64,000 bases of DNA from the NCBI GenBank assembly GCA_903835685.1, contig CAILNX010000054.1:62001-126000 (forward strand). The letters are read 5' to 3'. Of the stretch, positions 53,988 through 63,022 are shown in pieces. The translations under genes and the position numbers were made by a program. Every line of letters starts with the position of its first letter. Positions within the stretch are counted from its first letter, which is position 1. This stretch comes from an uncultured delta proteobacterium (GTDB lineage: Bacteria; Desulfobacterota; Desulfovibrionia; Desulfovibrionales; Desulfovibrionaceae). Under the pieces are notes generated by a model. That model ran no database searches. It was not told the origin of the DNA and saw only the letters and a list, made by a program, of their open reading frames with translations.

Positions 53988-54449
53988 ATGCCCCCGGGAC
54001 CAAAGCCCCTCATTCCCATGGACCCGGCCCAGGACCAGGAGCCCGAGGGGACCCCGGCCCATCTGCTTCTGGGCCGTCGGGGCGAGGACGCGGCCGAGGA
54101 ATTTCTGCTGGCCCGAGGGTTTGCGATTCTGGAGCGGAACTGGCGCTTTCGCCAGTGGGAGATCGACTTCATCTGCGAGCAGGACGGGACCCTGGTCTTC
54201 GTGGAGGTCAAGACCCGGGGGCCGGGCTCCCTGGGGACCCCGGAGGACGGACTGACCGCAGGCAAGCGCAAACGGCTGGTGCGCGCGGCCAGCGAGTATT
54301 TGAGCCGCAAAAAGGCCTGGGAGCGGCCCTGCCGCTTCGACCTGGTGACCGTGACCGAGCGCCAGGGGGCGCTCTGGGTGGAGCATCATGAAAACGCCTT
54401 TGACCTCCAGACTTTACGTGGCGGCCACGCCCATTGGCAACCCTGGTGA
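53988..54449 (+). CDS. UPF0102/YraN endonuclease-fold protein
   Basis: This 153-residue protein carries the YraN nuclease-like motif LGRRGEDAAEEFL and WEIDFICEQDGTLVFVEVKTR, with the D and ExK of a PD-(D/E)xK fold. The ATG at 53988 starts a Pro-rich leader; an ATG at 54018 is possible. It follows rnhB, as in many bacteria, and its 3' end overlaps rsmI by 62 bases. Function is uncertain; related proteins may act in DNA uptake or repair. Confidence 0.88.
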   Translation: MPPGPKPLIPMDPAQDQEPEGTPAHLLLGRRGEDAAEEFLLARGFAILERNWRFRQWEIDFICEQDGTLVFVEVKTRGPGSLGTPEDGLTAGKRKRLVRAASEYLSRKKAWERPCRFDLVTVTERQGALWVEHHENAFDLQTLRGGHAHWQPW

Positions 54450-55224
54450 CGCCTCCAGCCGCCTGCTGGAGGTTCTGACCACGGCCGACCTGATCCTGGC
54501 CGAGGACACCCGCCGGGCCAGCGGCCTGTTCCGGCGTCTGGGCATAAGCGCCGGGCCGGTCAAGAGCTTCCACGACCACAATGAGGAGGGCCGCATCGAG
54601 CAGGTCCTGGCCGCCCTGTCCCAGGGACAGACCGTGGCCCTGATCAGCGACGCCGGGACCCCCCTGCTCTCGGACCCGGGCTATCGCCTGGTGCGGGCCT
54701 GCCGGGAGCATGGATACCGGGTCAGCCCCCTGCCTGGCCCCTCGGCCCCGGTGGCGGCCCTGTCCGTGTGCGGGCTGCCGCCCTATCCCTTCGCCTTCCT
54801 GGGGTTCATGCCCCGCAAGGCCGGGGCCGTGCGCGAGGCCCTGGCCCCCTATGCCCGGCTGGCCCTGACCCTGATCTTTTTCGAGCGCAAGGACCGGCTG
54901 GCCGCGACCTTGGGCCTGGCCCACGAGCTTTTCGGAGAACGGGAGTGCGCCGTGGCCCGGGAGCTGACCAAGGACTACGAGGAAATCCTGGTCCGGCCCT
55001 TGTCCGAATGGGCCGGGTGCAAAGAGGAGCTGCTTGGGGAGATCACCGTGGTCATCGGTCCGCCAATCGGCCCCTGCCTGGACCCCGAGGACCTGGCCCT
55101 GGCGGTGCTGAACGAGGAGCGCGTCGTGGGCGGAAGGCCCCGGGAAGTGGCCCGAAGGGCCGCCACCCGACTCCAGGGCTGGACAGTGAAGGCGCTCTAT
55201 GAAAGACTGAAGACTTTGGGCTGA
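54388..55224 (+). CDS. rsmI: 16S rRNA (cytidine1402-2'-O)-methyltransferase RsmI
   Basis: This 278-residue tetrapyrrole-methylase-fold enzyme has RLYVAATPIGNPGDAS, ILAEDTRRAS, HDHNEE, ISDAGTPLLSDPG and FFERKDRL, the RsmI family signature. It methylates C1402 in the ribosomal decoding centre. The ATG at 54388 overlaps the YraN gene. It ends 29 bases before the HPr gene. Confidence 0.97.
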   Translation: MKTPLTSRLYVAATPIGNPGDASSRLLEVLTTADLILAEDTRRASGLFRRLGISAGPVKSFHDHNEEGRIEQVLAALSQGQTVALISDAGTPLLSDPGYRLVRACREHGYRVSPLPGPSAPVAALSVCGLPPYPFAFLGFMPRKAGAVREALAPYARLALTLIFFERKDRLAATLGLAHELFGERECAVARELTKDYEEILVRPLSEWAGCKEELLGEITVVIGPPIGPCLDPEDLALAVLNEERVVGGRPREVARRAATRLQGWTVKALYERLKTLG

Positions 55225-55253
55225 GAGCCCATTCCAATGCAAGGTGAGAGGAC

Positions 55254-55577
55254 ATGGACGAAAGGTATTCGGCGGATCAATCGGAAATCATGGCGGGTCT
55301 CACCCGCGACGTGGTAGTGGCCAACCAGCTCGGTCTGCACGCCCGGCCGGCGGCCAAACTGGCCCAGGAAGCGCAGAAATTCACCAGCGCGGTGCACATC
55401 CTGTGCGAAGGGCAGAACGGGTCAGAGCCGGTGGACGCCAAGAGCATCCTGGACATCCTGACCCTGGCCGCAGCCCACGGGTCACGGCTGACCTTGAAGG
55501 CCATGGGGCTTGACGCGGCCGACGCCCTGAACCATCTTGAGGGGCTTTTCTTGAGTCGTTTCGGCGAGGAGAGGTAG
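55254..55577 (+). CDS. ptsH: HPr-family phosphocarrier protein
   Basis: This 107-residue HPr has the phospho-acceptor His in NQLGLHARPA and a Ser46-like site in DAKSILDILTL. A 16-residue N-terminal extension is unusual; an ATG at codon 13 would give a standard 95-residue form. The last base of its stop is the first base of the ptsI start. No EII sugar permease lies nearby, suggesting a regulatory PTS or EII genes elsewhere. Confidence 0.94.
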   Translation: MDERYSADQSEIMAGLTRDVVVANQLGLHARPAAKLAQEAQKFTSAVHILCEGQNGSEPVDAKSILDILTLAAAHGSRLTLKAMGLDAADALNHLEGLFLSRFGEER

Positions 55578-57385
55578 TGGCCAGACAGGTCATCTCCGGG
55601 ATTCCGGTCTCAGCAGGCATTGCCATCGGCAAGGCCTTTTTCGTCAACCGCAGCCTGCGGGGGCGCCTGCCGCGCCAGACCGTGGCTTCGGCTCTCATTG
55701 GCGAGGAGATCGAGCGTCTGGAGCGGGCCTTTGTGGAAGCCGAGACCGAACTTATGGCCATCCGGGACCGCATCCCGGACGAGCTTCAGGAACACAAGCA
55801 CATCATCAACTCCCACGTGATGATCCTCAAAGACCCCAAGATCCTGGGATCGGCCAAGAAGTACGTCAACGAGCACCAGCTCAATGCCGAGTGGGCCCTG
55901 GAAAAGGCCGTGGCCGACCTGGAAAAGGCCTTCAGCGCCCTGCACGACACCTACATCCGGGAACGCATGCAGGACGTGCAGGCCGTGGTCGAGCGGGTGC
56001 AGTCCCGGCTCCTGGGCGAACAGCGCGACGCCTCGGCCATCGAGGGCCGGGTGATCATCATGGCCCACGACCTGACCCCGGCCGACACCGTGGTCCTGGA
56101 CGTGAACAAGATCATCGCCTTTGTGGTGGCCATGGGTGGCAAGACCTCACACACGGGCATCATGGCCCGGACCATGGGCATTCCGGCCATGGTCGGGGTC
56201 TCGGAGCTGGAAGCCGAGGTGTCTGACGGCGACCTGGTCATCATCGACGGGTTCAAGGGCAAGGTCATCATCGCCCCGGACGACGAGGAGCTGGCCACCT
56301 ACCACGAACTCCAGGTCCGCTTCGACGTGTACCAGCGCAGCGTGGTCAAGGAATGCCTGCTGCCCGGGGAGACCAGCGACGGGTACCGGGTCAAGGTCCT
56401 GGCCAACATCGAGCTTTTCGAGGAAGTGGCCGTGGTCATCGACAACGGCGGCGAGGGAGTGGGGCTCTACCGCACCGAATACTCCTACATCAGCCGCACC
56501 GAGCTGCCCAACGAAGAGGAGCTGGTCGAGGAATACACGGACATGGCCTCCATCCTCTCCCCCCGCCGGGTGGTCATCCGCACCCTGGACCTGGGCGCGG
56601 ACAAGTTCATGGCCCATTTCGGCAAGCTGGAGGAAGGCAACCCGGCCATGGGCCTGCGGGCCATCCGCTTCTGCCTGACCCATCCCGAGCTGTTCAAGAT
56701 CCAGCTCCGGGCCATCCTGCGGGCCAGCGTGGTGGGCAATATTTCCCTTATGTTCCCCATGATCTCGGGCATGCGCGAGGTGGTGGCGGCCAAGGCTCTG
56801 CTGGACGAGGCCAGGACCGAACTGCGCAACGCGGGCATCCCCTACGACCCGGACATGCCCATCGGTATCATGATCGAGCTGCCCTCGGCGGTCATGGTGG
56901 CGGAATTTCTGGCCAAGGAAGTGGATTTTTTCAGCATCGGGACCAATGACCTGATCCAGTACAGCCTGGGCATCGACCGCACCAACCATCATGTCTCCTA
57001 TCTCTACCAGCCCCTGCACCCGGCCGTGCTGCGCATGATCAAGCAGGTGGTGGACGCCGCCCATCAGGAGGGCATCGAGGTCAGCCTGTGTGGGGAGGTG
57101 GCCTCGGACCCCTATTGCGTGCCCATCCTCATGGGCATGCAGATCGACTGCTTGAGCATGTCGCCCAAGGCCATCCCGGGCATCAAGAGGGTCATCCGCC
57201 AGACCAGCATGGAGGAATGCAAGTCCCTGCTGCGCCAGGTCCTGGAATGCAACACCGTGAGCAAAATCAACAAACTGGTCAAGCAGACCATCTTTCAGCG
57301 CTATCCCGAGGAACTCACCTTCGTCACCTCCCTTCTGGATATTGACGAGGGCGTCCCGGAACATCCGCTCCGTCCTGCCTCATGA
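55577..57385 (+). CDS. ptsI: Phosphoenolpyruvate-protein phosphotransferase (PTS enzyme I)
   Basis: This 602-residue enzyme I begins at GTG ([17 protein letters not shown]). The phosphohistidine loop [20 protein letters not shown] and the C-terminal PEP-binding TIM barrel ([55 protein letters not shown]) are intact. It passes phosphate from PEP to HPr. It overlaps ptsH by one base and smpB by four (ATGA). Confidence 0.97.
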   Translation: MARQVISGIPVSAGIAIGKAFFVNRSLRGRLPRQTVASALIGEEIERLERAFVEAETELMAIRDRIPDELQEHKHIINSHVMILKDPKILGSAKKYVNEHQLNAEWALEKAVADLEKAFSALHDTYIRERMQDVQAVVERVQSRLLGEQRDASAIEGRVIIMAHDLTPADTVVLDVNKIIAFVVAMGGKTSHTGIMARTMGIPAMVGVSELEAEVSDGDLVIIDGFKGKVIIAPDDEELATYHELQVRFDVYQRSVVKECLLPGETSDGYRVKVLANIELFEEVAVVIDNGGEGVGLYRTEYSYISRTELPNEEELVEEYTDMASILSPRRVVIRTLDLGADKFMAHFGKLEEGNPAMGLRAIRFCLTHPELFKIQLRAILRASVVGNISLMFPMISGMREVVAAKALLDEARTELRNAGIPYDPDMPIGIMIELPSAVMVAEFLAKEVDFFSIGTNDLIQYSLGIDRTNHHVSYLYQPLHPAVLRMIKQVVDAAHQEGIEVSLCGEVASDPYCVPILMGMQIDCLSMSPKAIPGIKRVIRQTSMEECKSLLRQVLECNTVSKINKLVKQTIFQRYPEELTFVTSLLDIDEGVPEHPLRPAS

Positions 57386-57846
57386 GCGCTGACCAGCACC
57401 CGACGAAGCTCATCGGGCAGAACAAGAAGGCCCGCCACCTTTACGAACTCCTGGAGTTCCTGGAGGCAGGCATGATTTTGACCGGCTCCGAGGTGAAATC
57501 CTTGCGGGCGTCCAAGGTGGCCTTCAAGGACAGCTACGTGGAGCTGGTGCGCGGCGAAGCCTATCTGGTGGGCATGCACATTGCGCCCTATGAGAACGCC
57601 GGGTACTCCCAGCACGACCCCGAGCGCCGCCGCAAGCTTCTCCTGCATACCCGGGAGATCCTGGCCTGGACGTCCAAGGTGGAGCAGAAGGGGCTCACCG
57701 TGGTGCCCATCCGGATGTATTTCAAGCGGGGCAAGGCCAAGGTGGAGATCGCCCTGGCCCGGGGCAAGAAGATTTACGACCGCCGGGACGACATCAAGAA
57801 CCGGGACATCGCCCGGGAAACCGCCCGGGAACTCAGCCATTCCTGA
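57382..57846 (+). CDS. smpB: SsrA-binding protein SmpB
   Basis: This 154-residue protein matches SmpB ([61 protein letters not shown]). It carries tmRNA to stalled ribosomes. The start overlaps the ptsI stop. The tmRNA gene itself was not found in the window. Confidence 0.98.
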   Translation: MSADQHPTKLIGQNKKARHLYELLEFLEAGMILTGSEVKSLRASKVAFKDSYVELVRGEAYLVGMHIAPYENAGYSQHDPERRRKLLLHTREILAWTSKVEQKGLTVVPIRMYFKRGKAKVEIALARGKKIYDRRDDIKNRDIARETARELSHS

Positions 57847-57877
57847 GGCCTCCAGGCGGCCGGTCAGGGGAGGGCGC

Positions 57878-59332
57878 ATGAGCGAGGCCAAGGCCCCCAT
57901 GCTGCGTTTTGGCATCACCTTCAAGCTCCTGGCCTGGTGCCTGGTCCTGGTGGCCATCTTTTACGCCACCACCTCCTTTCTCTTCCTGAACATCCGCGAC
58001 ATCGTGCGGGAGTCCAGCCTGATCACCTCGGTGAACCACGAGATGGACCGTTCCGTGAAGCGGCTCATGCAGCTTCTCCTGTCCCTGGAAGAGAACCGCA
58101 AGCGCTACGAGATCCTCCAGCGCGAGGAGCACCTGGACGCCTTCATCAAGGACCTCACGGCCTTTGGCCAGGCGGTCAAGGCTGTGCTCACCACCCATCC
58201 CGAACTGGCCGAGTCCTGGAAGGATCTGACCGAAGCGTTCACCATCACCCTTTCGGCCGGGGCCTCCCCGGAACGCCTGCTCATCCCGGACAAGACCGTG
58301 AACACCTGGATGGACATCCTGACCCGCACCCGGCAGGCCAACCAGCAGGACACCGAAGCCCGCATCCTGGCCCTGACCGCCCTGGCCCAGCACGCGGCCG
58401 AGGTGGGCCTGTACGGGCTCATCGCCTCCCTGGCCGCCGGGGTGGGGGGCAGCGCCTTCATTGCTTTCCGCCTCAACCGCTCGCTCAGGGAGGTGCGCCG
58501 AGGCATCCGGGAACTGGGCCAGGACTCTCGCATGGACCCGGTGCGGGTCCTGTCCGGGGACGAACTGGGCGAACTGGCCACGGCCTTCAACCAGATGGTG
58601 GAGCGCCTGCGCCAGGAAGACCAGATGCGCACGGATTTTATCGCCATGCTCAACCACGAGATCCGCACTCCCCTGACCAGCATCCGGGAGTCCGTGGACC
58701 TGGTCACCGACGGGGTCTTTGGGGATTTGAACGAGCGCCAGGCGCATTTCCTGGGCATTTCCCGTCAGGAGATCGACCGGCTGACCGGGCTGCTGAACCG
58801 GCTCATGCAGGCCGCAAGCCTGGAGTCCACCCGCATGGTCCTGAACCGAAAAGCCGTGTCCGCAAACGCACTGGTCCTCTCGGCCGTGGAGCGCATGCGG
58901 GCCATGGCCCTGGCCAAGTCCGTGGACCTGGAGGCCGATCTTCCTCCGGCCGAGGCCCGGGTCTGGGCTGACGAGGAATACCTCCGCCAGACCCTGCTGA
59001 ACCTGGTGGGCAATGCCGTGAAATTTTCCCCCGAGGGCGGGCGGGTGCGCGTGGGGTGCGCGGACGAGACCGGGGAAGAGCCCAGGGAAGAAGTCGTGCG
59101 GTTCTTTGTCCAGGACCAGGGACCGGGCATCCCAGAGGAGGAGCGCCCCCTGGTGTTTCACAAATACTACCGGGGCGAGGGGGTCAAGGACCGGGTGGAC
59201 GGGGCCGGACTCGGGCTGTGCATCGCCAAGGAGATCGTGGAGGCCCACGGCGGCCGGATCTGGTTGGAAAGCGCCCCGGGACAGGGGTCGGTGTTCCGCT
59301 TCACCCTTCCCAAGGCCCGGGAGAAGGAGTAA
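57878..59332 (+). CDS. Membrane sensor histidine kinase
   Basis: This 484-residue kinase has a membrane helix at about residues 15-35, a helical periplasmic or extracytoplasmic sensor region, a second hydrophobic helix (about 170-195) with a HAMP-like linker (LNRSLREVRRGIRELGQ), HisKA with AMLNHEIRTPLTSI, and HATPase with NLVGNAVKFSPEGG, DQGPGIPEEE and GAGLGLCIAKE. The downstream NtrC-type regulator is the likely partner. The ATG at 57878 has GGGGAGGGCGC upstream. Confidence 0.93.
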   Translation: MSEAKAPMLRFGITFKLLAWCLVLVAIFYATTSFLFLNIRDIVRESSLITSVNHEMDRSVKRLMQLLLSLEENRKRYEILQREEHLDAFIKDLTAFGQAVKAVLTTHPELAESWKDLTEAFTITLSAGASPERLLIPDKTVNTWMDILTRTRQANQQDTEARILALTALAQHAAEVGLYGLIASLAAGVGGSAFIAFRLNRSLREVRRGIRELGQDSRMDPVRVLSGDELGELATAFNQMVERLRQEDQMRTDFIAMLNHEIRTPLTSIRESVDLVTDGVFGDLNERQAHFLGISRQEIDRLTGLLNRLMQAASLESTRMVLNRKAVSANALVLSAVERMRAMALAKSVDLEADLPPAEARVWADEEYLRQTLLNLVGNAVKFSPEGGRVRVGCADETGEEPREEVVRFFVQDQGPGIPEEERPLVFHKYYRGEGVKDRVDGAGLGLCIAKEIVEAHGGRIWLESAPGQGSVFRFTLPKAREKE

Positions 59333-59335
59333 TTC

Positions 59336-60043
59336 GTGGCTATGACCGAAGCAAGGGCCGGAAGCGGTTTTTTCTGGGTTTTCGTCCTGGTGCTTGTGGG
59401 CCTGGTCGCTTTCGGGGGCTGCGCGGGGTCAAATACGCCCGGCGGTTGGGCAGGCGGCCAGTCCGCAGCCCTGGAACGGTTTGCTTCGGCCCGGGAGGCC
59501 TTTCTGGCCGCTGACTTCGAGCGGGCCGGGGACCTGTTCGAGACCCTGACCGGGAACCGGACCGAACCGGCCCTGGCCAAACGGGCCTTGCTGGGCCTGG
59601 CCTGTGCCCGCCTGGCTGTGGCGGATTCGGACCAGGAAACCACGGCGGCCCTGGAATTGTGGAAGGGCTGGCTGGGCCGGTCCCCCAGGCCCTGGCCCGA
59701 GGAGGACGGCGATCTGCTCCTGGTCCTGTTGACCCGGTTGAGCGCCCAAGGTCCGGGCCATGGAGGTCTGGGCAACCAGACCGCCCAGGTCCAGCCTCTG
59801 GCCGAGGAGCGTGAGCCTGGCGCCTGGACCAACCGCACAGTCAAGCGGGGCCAGCGGCCGGGGGGCCGGGCCGAAGAGCCTGCGGGCCTGCGCCTGCTGG
59901 CCCGGGACAAGGCCCGGGAGAATGAGAAGCTCACGGCCCAGGTCCGGGAGAAGAACCAGGAGATTGAGCGGCTGCGCAAGCAATTGAACGCCCTGGAGCG
60001 TCTGCACCAGGAGATGAACGCCAAGATGAAGGTTCTGGAATGA
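59336..60043 (+). CDS. Hypothetical membrane/lipoprotein-like protein with C-terminal coiled coil
   Basis: This 235-residue protein has an N-terminal hydrophobic segment (FFWVFVLVLVGLVAFGGC), a possible but imperfect lipobox Cys, a TPR-like helical middle (ALERFASAREAFLAADFERAG...) and a C-terminal coiled coil (VREKNQEIERLRKQLNALERL). GTG at 59336 has AAGGAG six bases upstream; an ATG two codons later is an alternative. It lies between the kinase and its regulator, as QseG-like lipoproteins do in qseEGF loci; it may tune the sensor. No family was recognised. Confidence 0.75.
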   Translation: MAMTEARAGSGFFWVFVLVLVGLVAFGGCAGSNTPGGWAGGQSAALERFASAREAFLAADFERAGDLFETLTGNRTEPALAKRALLGLACARLAVADSDQETTAALELWKGWLGRSPRPWPEEDGDLLLVLLTRLSAQGPGHGGLGNQTAQVQPLAEEREPGAWTNRTVKRGQRPGGRAEEPAGLRLLARDKARENEKLTAQVREKNQEIERLRKQLNALERLHQEMNAKMKVLE

Positions 60044-60059
60044 TCGGAGAGAATCCCGT

Positions 60060-61427
60060 ATGGCCCGCGTAAAGCCCATCCCCCGCACCATCCTCATCGT
60101 GGACGACGAGGAGAGCATCCTCCAGGTCCTGGAGGCGCGTCTGGCCTCGGCCGGATACACCCCGCTCAAGGCCCGAAGCGCGGAAAAGGCCCTGGACCTG
60201 CTGCGGGCGCACCCGGTGGACCTGGTCATCTCCGATGTCAAGATGCCGGGCATGGGCGGCAAGGGTCTGCTCCAGGAAATGGCCGCGCACTGGCCCGGGG
60301 TGCCCACCATCCTGCTCACGGCCTACGGGGCCATCCCGGACGCCGTGGCCGCCATTCAGGATGGGGCCGCCGACTATCTGGTCAAACCCTTTGACGGCAA
60401 GGCCCTTCTGGAAAAAGTTGCGACCCTGCTTGGTCCAGCCCGGGAAGAGGACGCGCCCAAGGGTCAGGGTCAGAATTTTAGCACGGTTCTGTGGGGCGGC
60501 CAGAGCCAGAACATGCGCGATTTTTACGACCTGCTGGCCCGGGTGGCCCCCAGCGAGGTGAATGTGCTCATCCTGGGCGAGTCCGGGACCGGCAAGGAGA
60601 TGATCGCCCGCCTTCTGCACGACCAGAGCCCCAGGGCCAAGGCCCCATTCGTGGTGGTGGACTGCGGCTCCACCCCGGCCACCCTGCTGGAGAGCGAACT
60701 CTTCGGCCACGTCAAGGGCTCCTTCACCCACGCCCTGCGGGACAAGAAGGGGCTCATCGAGGAGGCCCACGGCGGGACCCTGTTCCTGGACGAGATCGGA
60801 AACATCTCCCCGGAGATGCAGACCCGGCTCCTGCGTTTCCTCCAGGAGCGGACCATCCGGCGGGTAGGCGATACCAAGCCCATCTCCGTGTCCTGCCGGG
60901 TCATCGCGGCCACCAATGCCGATCTCTCCGCCCTGGTCAGGGATGGACAATTTCGAGAAGACCTGTACTTTCGGCTCAAGGTGGTGACCTTGAGCGTTCC
61001 TCCCTTGCGGGAGCGGCGGGAGGACATCCCCCTTCTGGCCGAGCGGTTCATCACCGCCTTTTGCGCGGCCCAGAAAAAGCCGGTGCCGAGCCTTTCGCCC
61101 GAGGTGGCCAGGCTCATTGAGACCTACGCCTGGCCAGGCAATGTCCGGGAACTCAAAAACGCCCTGGAGGCCGGGGTGGTGCTCTGCCGGGCCGGGGTGC
61201 TCCGGCCCGAGGACCTGCAACTGGAGGCGGACGGGGGAGTTGGGACCCCGGCCCCCATAGACTCCCTGTCCCTGGAGGACAGTGAGCACCAGGCCATTGT
61301 CCGGGCCTTGAAGGAGACTGGCTGGGTGCAGACAGCGGCGGCGGACCTGCTTGGGATCAGCCGCCGGACCATTCATTACAAGATCAAACGATACGGAATC
61401 TCTCTGCCCAAGAAGACTGGCGGTTGA
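60060..61427 (+). CDS. NtrC-family sigma54-type response regulator
   Basis: This 455-residue regulator has a receiver (IVDDEESILQ, phospho-acceptor Asp in DLVISDVKMPG), an AAA+ domain with GESGTGKEM, VDCGSTP, HGGTLFLDEIG and FREDLYFRL, and a Fis-type HTH (TAAADLLGISRRTIHYKIKRYG). The L1 loop reads GSFTHA instead of GAFTGA, which may weaken sigma54 contact. With the upstream kinase it forms a two-component pair. Confidence 0.95.
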   Translation: MARVKPIPRTILIVDDEESILQVLEARLASAGYTPLKARSAEKALDLLRAHPVDLVISDVKMPGMGGKGLLQEMAAHWPGVPTILLTAYGAIPDAVAAIQDGAADYLVKPFDGKALLEKVATLLGPAREEDAPKGQGQNFSTVLWGGQSQNMRDFYDLLARVAPSEVNVLILGESGTGKEMIARLLHDQSPRAKAPFVVVDCGSTPATLLESELFGHVKGSFTHALRDKKGLIEEAHGGTLFLDEIGNISPEMQTRLLRFLQERTIRRVGDTKPISVSCRVIAATNADLSALVRDGQFREDLYFRLKVVTLSVPPLRERREDIPLLAERFITAFCAAQKKPVPSLSPEVARLIETYAWPGNVRELKNALEAGVVLCRAGVLRPEDLQLEADGGVGTPAPIDSLSLEDSEHQAIVRALKETGWVQTAAADLLGISRRTIHYKIKRYGISLPKKTGG

Positions 61428-61468
61428 GCGCCGGAAAATTCATGGGCGAAGGACGTCCAGGAGGCCCC

Positions 61469-62074
61469 ATGCGCATCGTGACCTTTCTGTTGACCCTGTT
61501 TCTGGTGGGCGCCCAGTCCGGAATATGCCTGGGACTGGAAGCCTCGGAAAATCCCGAAGCCAGACCCCTGGCCGTGGGCATGCCCTTCCCCTCCTTTGCC
61601 CTGCATGGGAATCTGACCAAGTCCGGGCGCGCGTATCTCGGCCTGCCCGGGGCCGGGCCGTATTCCCTGGACCAGATCAAGGCCAAGGTCGTGATCGTGG
61701 AGGTCTTCAGCATGTACTGCCCCCACTGCCAGAACGAAGCCCCGGTGGCCAACGAGCTCCATGCCCTGCTCAAAAGCCGCAAGCTGGACAAGAACATGAA
61801 GTTGATCGGCTTGGGAGCGGGCAATTCCGAGTTCGAGGTCAAGGTCTTCGCGGAAAAATACGAGGTGGAGTTCCCCCTTTTCGAGGACCCGGATTTCGTG
61901 GCCCACAAGCTCATGGGACAGGTCGGGACCCCGTTCTTCTACGTGCTGGTGGCTGATCCTGGGCATGCGGGTTTCAGGGTCACGGACACCTACCTGGGAC
62001 GGCTGCCGACAGCCCGGCGGTTTCTGGACCGGGTGATTTCCGTGACCAAGACGGGCAAGGAGGCCAAGCCATGA
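61469..62074 (+). CDS. Secreted TlpA/ResA-like thioredoxin-fold protein
   Basis: This 201-residue protein has a signal peptide (MRIVTFLLTLFLVGAQSGICLG) and a thioredoxin fold with CXXC in FSMYCPHCQNEAP and a cis-Pro region GTPFFYVL. It is periplasmic or lipid-anchored. The ATG at 61469 has AGGAGG upstream. It is 41 bases after the NtrC-type gene and overlaps the next peroxiredoxin gene by four bases (ATGA), so the two form a redox pair. Confidence 0.9.
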   Translation: MRIVTFLLTLFLVGAQSGICLGLEASENPEARPLAVGMPFPSFALHGNLTKSGRAYLGLPGAGPYSLDQIKAKVVIVEVFSMYCPHCQNEAPVANELHALLKSRKLDKNMKLIGLGAGNSEFEVKVFAEKYEVEFPLFEDPDFVAHKLMGQVGTPFFYVLVADPGHAGFRVTDTYLGRLPTARRFLDRVISVTKTGKEAKP

Positions 62075-62673
62075 ATACCCGGCGTCTGTGGGCAACCGCT
62101 CTTTTGGGGTTGACCCTGTGCGTGTCTGTCCAGGCCCTGGCCCAGGAGGATGCCCGGTTCCAGGGGAGCATCTATCAGGTCGGGACGCTCAAGCCCGTGG
62201 ACAGCGTGCTCAAGGTGCGGGTCGGGGACCCTGCCCCGGACTTCACCCTGCCGACCATCCAGGGAACCACGGTCAGCCTGGCCGAATTCAAGGGCAAGAA
62301 GAACGTGGTGTTGTCCTTTGTCCCGGCGGCCTGGACCCCGGTGTGTTCCGGGCAGTGGCCGGGCTACAACATCGTGCGCGAGATGTTCGAGGCCACGGAC
62401 ACGGCCCTCATCGGCTTAAGCGTGGACAACGTGCCCACCCTGTTCGCCTGGGTCAAACAGATGGGCGGGTTGTGGTTCACGGTGGCCTCGGATTTTTACC
62501 CGCATGGCCGCACGGCCGAGGCCTACGGGATCTTGCGCTCCACCGGCGAGGCCGAACGGAGCCTGTTTCTCATCGATAAGCAGGGGATCATCCGCTATCT
62601 CGACGTGCACGACATCAACAGCCGCCCGGACCTGGGGGCCTTGATCAAGGCCATGCGCTCCCTGCCCAAGTGA
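62071..62673 (+). CDS. Secreted AhpC/TSA-family peroxiredoxin
   Basis: This 200-residue protein has a signal peptide (RLWATALLGLTLCVSVQALAQ) and the peroxiredoxin core VGDPAPDFTLP, FVPAAWTPVCSGQWPG (peroxidatic Cys), and SLFLIDKQGIIRYLDVHD. It likely reduces peroxides in the periplasm, with the overlapping thioredoxin-like protein as reductant. Confidence 0.92.
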   Translation: MNTRRLWATALLGLTLCVSVQALAQEDARFQGSIYQVGTLKPVDSVLKVRVGDPAPDFTLPTIQGTTVSLAEFKGKKNVVLSFVPAAWTPVCSGQWPGYNIVREMFEATDTALIGLSVDNVPTLFAWVKQMGGLWFTVASDFYPHGRTAEAYGILRSTGEAERSLFLIDKQGIIRYLDVHDINSRPDLGALIKAMRSLPK

Positions 62674-63022
62674 GACGGGACGCGTGTGGCCAGGGCAGGC
62701 AAAAGAGACGCCTCAGGCTGGGTCTCCGGGGGAAAGGCGCGGGATTCCCGCTGATTGGCCCTCCTGCGGCAGCCAGGGTATTTCACAAGGGAATTTGGGG
62801 GGATATTGCCATCTTGGCCCCTCAAGTGTATTCAGGAAAAATGGAAAGGCACCGGATATGACCCTTCCTGCGGGAGGCATCCTTCACGCGCAAGTCCGTG
62901 CCGGGTCTTTTCATCTTGAGTGAAATCCATTCCTTTCCCTCGTGGGGCCGGGCCAGGGTCTTTCCAGGAGGCTGGGGCCTTTCCTGGGCCACGGATGTGT
63001 TGGCAGCCAGCGGGACTATGCG
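62674..63022. other. Intergenic region before the exosortase
   Basis: No convincing gene is seen in this 349-base gap. The exosortase frame is open back to a GTG at 62942, so part of the gap may be its leader. No clear promoter, terminator or riboswitch was recognised. Confidence 0.5.

Noticed and set aside
55254-57385. A sugar-specific phosphotransferase system
   Set aside because: Only HPr and enzyme I are present; no EIIA, EIIB or EIIC gene is visible.
62674-63022. A c-di-GMP or other riboswitch upstream of the exosortase
   Set aside because: Some GC-rich segments looked suggestive, but no conserved riboswitch core could be identified by eye.
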